DNA from: Cohnella baijiui
Lineage (GTDB): Bacteria; Bacillota; Bacilli; Paenibacillales; Paenibacillaceae
DNA: 35,833 nucleotides
Assembly: GCF_020731285.1 (NCBI RefSeq)
Contig: NZ_JAJFOW010000054.1
Location: 1-35,833, forward strand
Reading direction: 5' to 3'
Made by a program: the position numbers and the translations under genes. Within the stretch, counting starts at the first letter, position 1. The number at the start of each line of letters is the position of its first letter. This document shows positions 31,642 to 35,833 of this stretch, in pieces. Under the pieces are notes generated by a model, which was not told the DNA's origin, made no database searches, and saw only the letters and a program-made list of their open reading frames with translations.

Positions 31642-33924
31642 ATGAGCGAACAAACGAAGAACGACGAACGGACGCGGGCGGTCGACATTCGATACGTCGC
31701 GAATCCGAACGGGCCGACGCTAGGCTATTCCGCCAATTCCGGAGTAAAGATTCTGGAGGCGGACGGGCTCAAGTTCAAGGATCTCAGCAAAGACGGCGTG
31801 CTTCAACCGTACGAGGACTGGAGGTTGCCGGCCGAAGAGAGGGCGCGAGACCTCGCTTCCCGAATGTCCGTCGAGCAGATTGCCGGCCTCATGCTCTACA
31901 GCCGCCATCAATCGATTCCGGCCTCTAGCCGCGGTTGGTTCTCCGCCACCTACGGGGGCAAGAAGTACGAGGAGAGCGGCGCCAGACCCTGGGATTTGAC
32001 GGACGAGCAGATGCAGTTCCTGGAGCGGGACCACTTAAGGCACATCCTGATAACGACGGCGGAGAGCCCGGAGATCGCCGCCCGCTGGAACAACAAGGTG
32101 CAGGCGTTCGCGGAATCGACGGGCTTCGGCATCCCGGCGAACAACAGCTCCGATCCTCGCCACGGCTCCGATTCGAGCTCGGAATTCAATGCGGGCTCCG
32201 GCGGGACAATCTCGATGTGGCCGGAGACGCTCGGCCTGGCGGCGACGTTCGATCCGTCGGTCACGCGCAAGTTCGGCGAGATCGGATCGAAGGAGTACCG
32301 CGCGTTAGGGATCACCACCGCCTTGTCCCCCCAAATCGACATCGCCACCGATCCGCGCTGGTTCCGGTTTAACGGCACGTTCGGGGAGGATTCGGCGCTG
32401 ACGACCGACATGGCCCGCGCCTACGCGGACGGCTTCCAGACGTCCGAGGGCGAGGCGGAGATCGCCGGCGGCTGGGGCTACGACAGCGTCAACGCGATGG
32501 TGAAGCATTGGCCGGGCGGCGGCTCGGGCGAGGGCGGCCGGGACGCGCATTACGGCTGCGGCAAGTACGCGGTGTATCCCGGAGGCAACTTCGAGGAGCA
32601 TATGAAGCCGTTCCTCGAGGGCGCCTTCCGGCTGGAAGGCGAGACGGGCCGGGCATCCGCCGTCATGCCCTATTACACGATCTCGGTCGATCAGGATCCG
32701 GCGTACGGCGAGAATGTCGGCAATTCGTACAGCAAGTATATCATTGGGGATTTGCTTCGGGACAAGATCGGCTATGATGGCGTCGTGTGCACGGATTGGC
32801 TCATAACGGCGGACGAGACGCAGGCTAAGGACACGTTCCTGAGCGGCAAATCGTGGGGCGTCGAAGGGCTTGGCGTCGCGGAACGCCATTACAAGGCGCT
32901 GCAGGCCGGCGTGGATCAGTTCGGAGGGAACAACGAGGCGGGGCCGTTGCTGGAGGCGTACCGGATGGGCGTCGCCGAGCACGGCGAAGCGTACATGCGG
33001 CGCCGCTTCGAGCAGTCCGCCGTCCGCTTGCTGCTGAATATGTTCCGGCTCGGCTTGTTCGAGAATCCGTATCTCGATCCGGAGAAGAGCGCGGAGACCG
33101 TCGGCAATCCCGAATACATGAGAGAAGGCTACGAGGCGCAGCTTCGATCGATCGTCCTGCTGAAGAACAAGGGCGGCTTGCTTCCGATCCGCGAGCGCAA
33201 GACGGTCTACATCCCGAAGCGCTTCACCCCGGCCGGGAAGGATTGGTTCGGCTTCGCGACGCCGGAGAAATTAGAATATCCGGTCAATCTCGACATCGCG
33301 CGCAAATTTTTCGACGTCACGGAGAACCCTGAAGAGGCGGACTTCGGACTCGTCTTCATCGGCAATCCGAAGTCCGGCGTCGGCTACAGCCAAGAAGACG
33401 CCGAGAGCGGCGGGAACGGCTACGTTCCGATCAGCCTTCAATACCGGCCGTATACCGCGGAATACGCCCGCGAAACGAGCTTAGCCGGCGATGCCCGGCC
33501 GGGCGACGTTCTGAACCGGACGTATAAAGGCAAAAGCGTATCTACCCACAACGAGAGCGATCTCGATGCGGTGCTGGAGACGAGAGCGGCGATGAAGGGC
33601 AAGCCGGTCGTCGTATCGATGCTGTTGTCCAACCCCGCCGTCGTGGAGGAGTTCGAAAGGGAAGTCGACGCGATCGTGGCGAACTTCGGCGTTCAAGACC
33701 AGGCGATCCTCGAGGTGCTGACCGGGGCGTCGGAACCGTCGGGCCTGCTGCCGATGCAGATGCCGGCCAGCATGCGCACGGTCGAGGAGCAGCTGGAAGA
33801 CGTCGCGCACGACATGGAAGTCCATGTCGATTCCGAAGGGAACCGTTACGATTTCGCATTCGGCTTAAATTGGTCCGGCGTCATCGACGACGGGCGGACG
33901 CGCAAGTACGGCAAGCGTCGCTAG
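31642..33924 (+). CDS. Glycoside hydrolase family 3 (beta-glucosidase/beta-xylosidase type)
   Basis: The enzyme of about 760 residues should release terminal beta-linked sugars with retention. The barrel domain shows KHWPGGG (the family KHFPG) and the nucleophile Asp385 in GVVCTDW. The second domain begins with RSIVLLKNKGGLLPI and includes GLLPMQMP. There is no signal peptide, so it is cytoplasmic. The ATG at 31642 is chosen because AGGAGG lies 9 bases upstream; two in-frame ATGs at 31624 and 31633 flank or overlap that site. It is transcribed alone, ending at 33952, and is followed by a YesM-type kinase gene that may control carbohydrate genes beyond the window. The exact substrate cannot be read. 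Confidence 0.93.
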   Translation: MSEQTKNDERTRAVDIRYVANPNGPTLGYSANSGVKILEADGLKFKDLSKDGVLQPYEDWRLPAEERARDLASRMSVEQIAGLMLYSRHQSIPASSRGWFSATYGGKKYEESGARPWDLTDEQMQFLERDHLRHILITTAESPEIAARWNNKVQAFAESTGFGIPANNSSDPRHGSDSSSEFNAGSGGTISMWPETLGLAATFDPSVTRKFGEIGSKEYRALGITTALSPQIDIATDPRWFRFNGTFGEDSALTTDMARAYADGFQTSEGEAEIAGGWGYDSVNAMVKHWPGGGSGEGGRDAHYGCGKYAVYPGGNFEEHMKPFLEGAFRLEGETGRASAVMPYYTISVDQDPAYGENVGNSYSKYIIGDLLRDKIGYDGVVCTDWLITADETQAKDTFLSGKSWGVEGLGVAERHYKALQAGVDQFGGNNEAGPLLEAYRMGVAEHGEAYMRRRFEQSAVRLLLNMFRLGLFENPYLDPEKSAETVGNPEYMREGYEAQLRSIVLLKNKGGLLPIRERKTVYIPKRFTPAGKDWFGFATPEKLEYPVNLDIARKFFDVTENPEEADFGLVFIGNPKSGVGYSQEDAESGGNGYVPISLQYRPYTAEYARETSLAGDARPGDVLNRTYKGKSVSTHNESDLDAVLETRAAMKGKPVVVSMLLSNPAVVEEFEREVDAIVANFGVQDQAILEVLTGASEPSGLLPMQMPASMRTVEEQLEDVAHDMEVHVDSEGNRYDFAFGLNWSGVIDDGRTRKYGKRR

Positions 33925-33951
33925 TCGAGAACCCCCGCTCTGCCGGCCATG

Positions 33952-33985
33952 GGCACCCGGTCTTTTCGGACCGGAGTGCCTTTTT
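33952..33985 (+). terminator. Terminator after the GH3 gene
   Basis: GGCACCCGGTC / GACCGG-A-GTGCC with one bulged base and a 6-base loop is followed by five T, 28 bases after the stop. Confidence 0.9.
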
Positions 33986-34044
33986 GCCCATGAAAGTGGT
34001 AGCATAGACGGACATACGTCGACAACATGGGAGGACCGCAGCGA

Positions 34045-35833
34045 ATGTACCGACTCCGATCTTTGATGAACTCCTTGCGCTTCAAGTTGTTCGCTACCAT
34101 TCTGCTGTTCATGGTGCCGCTGATCGTCATCATTCTGATTAACGATCACTATTCCATTCAAGTCGTCCGCAACCAGGTCGCCCAGTCGAACAAAAACCTG
34201 CTCAGCCTCTACATGAGCCAGATCGATTCCAATCTCGCGGACATCGATAACTACTTGTTCAATCTGTCGGAGAGGGACACCGATCTGCTCCAATTGGAAT
34301 ATCCGGGAGCCAAAGGAGGGACGGCTTACTCCCTCGCGAAGCTTCGATTATATAACGACCTGAGGAACGAGATCGATTACTACAAGACGCCGGACATGTT
34401 CTTCATCTACTCGGAAACGAACGACGACGCGCTGATGGTCGGCAGCTCCGGCTACGGCTCTACCTTCGAGGAGCGCGCATCCGTACAGGACGAGATTCAT
34501 AAGCTTCTCGGCGGCGATCTGTCGGCGATCAATTATGAGAAGTGGCACGTATGGAAAGCGAAGAACGGATATTATCTCTACCACATCGTGAAGACGGAAA
34601 ACGTGTATGTCGGCGCCTGGGTAAGCGCGGACAAGCTCATCAGCCCGCTTCATCTGATGGACTTCGGCGAAGCCGGCGGCGCGCTGCTCGCGACGAAGGA
34701 TTTGGAGCCGATGCAGCTCGCGGATAAAGTCAAGTCCGAGAACATCGACTTGCATTACGGCTCGGATGCTTTCGCGATCGCGGGAGGCACGCAATCGTAT
34801 CTCGTCATGGGGGAAGCGTCCTCCAGGGGGGACTTTCATCTCATCGCGCTCATCCCGCAAAGCGCGATTCTCGAGAAGCTCCCGTATCTTCAGCGAGTCT
34901 CCTCCTTGATCACGCTTGGCTCTTGCGTCTTCCTCGTCCTGTTCATGTTCATCATGAGAAAGGTATTCCTGCTTCCGATTCAGCGGCTCATCACCGCCAT
35001 GCGCAAGCTGAAGGACGGCCATTGGCAGGCGCAAGTGAAGCCTTATCCGACGTCCACCGAATTCGAGCTGATGAATGTGACGTTTAACCGGATGATCGAC
35101 GAGATCCGGAATCTGAAGATCAACGTGTACGAGGAGAAGCTGAACCATCAGCGGGCCGAGCTGAAGCATCTGCAGCTTCAGATCAACCCCCATTTTTTCC
35201 TCAATTCCCTTAACATTATTTATAACCTCGCGACGGTCAAGGACTTCAAGATCATCCAGGAGATGACCAAGTGCCTGGTCGCCTACTTTCGGTTCATGTT
35301 CCGCAGCAATTCCTATATCGTCAGCCTTCGGGAGGAACTGGCCCATGCCGGCAACTACTTGCGGATCCAGGAGCTTCGCTTTCCCGGCCACTTGTCGTAT
35401 CGGATCGATGCGCCGGACGAATTGCTGGAAACGGGCGTTCCGCCGCTTGTGATTCAGACGATCGTCGAGAACGCGATCAAGTACGCCGTCAATCTCGACG
35501 GCATGCTGGAGATCCTCGTAAGGGTCTCGTCGGAAGAGAAGGCTGGCGTCCGCCTGCTTCTGATCCGTATCGAAGATACCGGCCCCGGCTATCCTGAGGA
35601 CGAGCTGGTCCGGCTTCGGCAGGACGAGGAGACGATCAGCGAAGAAGGCGAGCGCGTCGGCATCTGGAACATCAAGCGCCGTCTGCGGCTGTTGTACAAG
35701 ACGCATTCGGATATTCGCTTTTTTAACGAGCCCGGTCGCGGAGCCGTCGTCGAGATTCGGATTCCGGTGCAGGACGAGAGAGAGCAGCGGTACGATGTCA
35801 AGACCTTAAATCAGACATATTTGAATGAAGCGC
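34045..35833 (+). CDS. YesM-type sensor histidine kinase, 3' end outside window
   Basis: The frame runs without a stop to the window edge (596 codons). An N-terminal membrane segment (about 15-32), an extracellular sensor part (about 35-285) and a second membrane segment (about 288-310) are followed by a HAMP linker (FLLPIQRLITAMRKLKDG), the phosphorylated His383 in QINPHFFLN, an N-box VENAIKYAV and a G-box EDTGPGYP. That is the His_kinase/HATPase layout of Firmicutes YesM. Its partner should be an AraC-type response regulator, probably just beyond the window. ATG at 34045 follows GGAGG by 10 bases. Such pairs usually control carbohydrate uptake or hydrolase genes. Confidence 0.93.
   Translation, partial: MYRLRSLMNSLRFKLFATILLFMVPLIVIILINDHYSIQVVRNQVAQSNKNLLSLYMSQIDSNLADIDNYLFNLSERDTDLLQLEYPGAKGGTAYSLAKLRLYNDLRNEIDYYKTPDMFFIYSETNDDALMVGSSGYGSTFEERASVQDEIHKLLGGDLSAINYEKWHVWKAKNGYYLYHIVKTENVYVGAWVSADKLISPLHLMDFGEAGGALLATKDLEPMQLADKVKSENIDLHYGSDAFAIAGGTQSYLVMGEASSRGDFHLIALIPQSAILEKLPYLQRVSSLITLGSCVFLVLFMFIMRKVFLLPIQRLITAMRKLKDGHWQAQVKPYPTSTEFELMNVTFNRMIDEIRNLKINVYEEKLNHQRAELKHLQLQINPHFFLNSLNIIYNLATVKDFKIIQEMTKCLVAYFRFMFRSNSYIVSLREELAHAGNYLRIQELRFPGHLSYRIDAPDELLETGVPPLVIQTIVENAIKYAVNLDGMLEILVRVSSEEKAGVRLLLIRIEDTGPGYPEDELVRLRQDEETISEEGERVGIWNIKRRLRLLYKTHSDIRFFNEPGRGAVVEIRIPVQDEREQRYDVKTLNQTYLNEA

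Overview
The window looks like a chromosomal segment of a GC-rich member of the Paenibacillaceae (Paenibacillus or Cohnella type). This rests on the Bacillus-type order sigW-rsiW-cdaA-cdaR-glmM-glmS with a glmS ribozyme, the strong Gram-positive Shine-Dalgarno sequences, the YesM-type sensor kinase, and the sugar-operon style (LacI regulator, FGGY kinase, large cytoplasmic-looking glycosidases). No species can be named from the sequence alone.

Layout. Positions 1-1610 hold two tRNA groups (Gly-GCC, Arg-ACG, Pro-TGG, Gly-TCC; then a decayed Gly-TCC and a second Gly-GCC) with two small unknown genes between them. Positions 1700-4260 hold a wrecked family-105 glycosidase and, on the minus strand, a MerR-methyltransferase fusion gene followed by a second methyltransferase. 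Positions 4383-15191 are conserved backbone: ppc, then sigW-rsiW (ECF sigma factor and anti-sigma factor), cdaA-cdaR (cyclic di-AMP synthesis and its regulator), glmM and ribozyme-controlled glmS (cell-wall amino sugar supply).

Positions 15200-20150 form an AT-rich accessory island just after glmS. Its core is a four-gene operon: a CD-NTase ending in glycine, an E2-E1 fusion (Cap2), a JAMM peptidase (Cap3) and a DUF6602-like PD-(D/E)XK protein. This is a type II CBASS anti-phage system; the last gene is the candidate effector and is the least expected part.

Positions 20172-28134 form a GC-rich catabolic unit. A LacI repressor faces an operon of an L-fucose-isomerase-like enzyme, a split transketolase, a GlpK-like FGGY kinase and an apiosidase-like (DUF5060/DUF4038-type) glycosidase. 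The enzyme set fits the transketolase route of D-apiose breakdown. Two identical 19-bp sites in opposite orientation lie in front of the two divergent units.

Positions 28260-31470 form a second AT-rich island. It carries an agr-like peptide signalling locus (small DNA-binding protein, kinase-less multi-pass membrane protein, AgrB, a 41-residue AgrD without cysteine, LytTR-type protein), a decayed XRE regulator and an intact XRE regulator beside a 38-bp dyad. Positions 31642-35833 return to GC-rich DNA with a family-3 glycosidase and a YesM-type sensor kinase cut by the window end.
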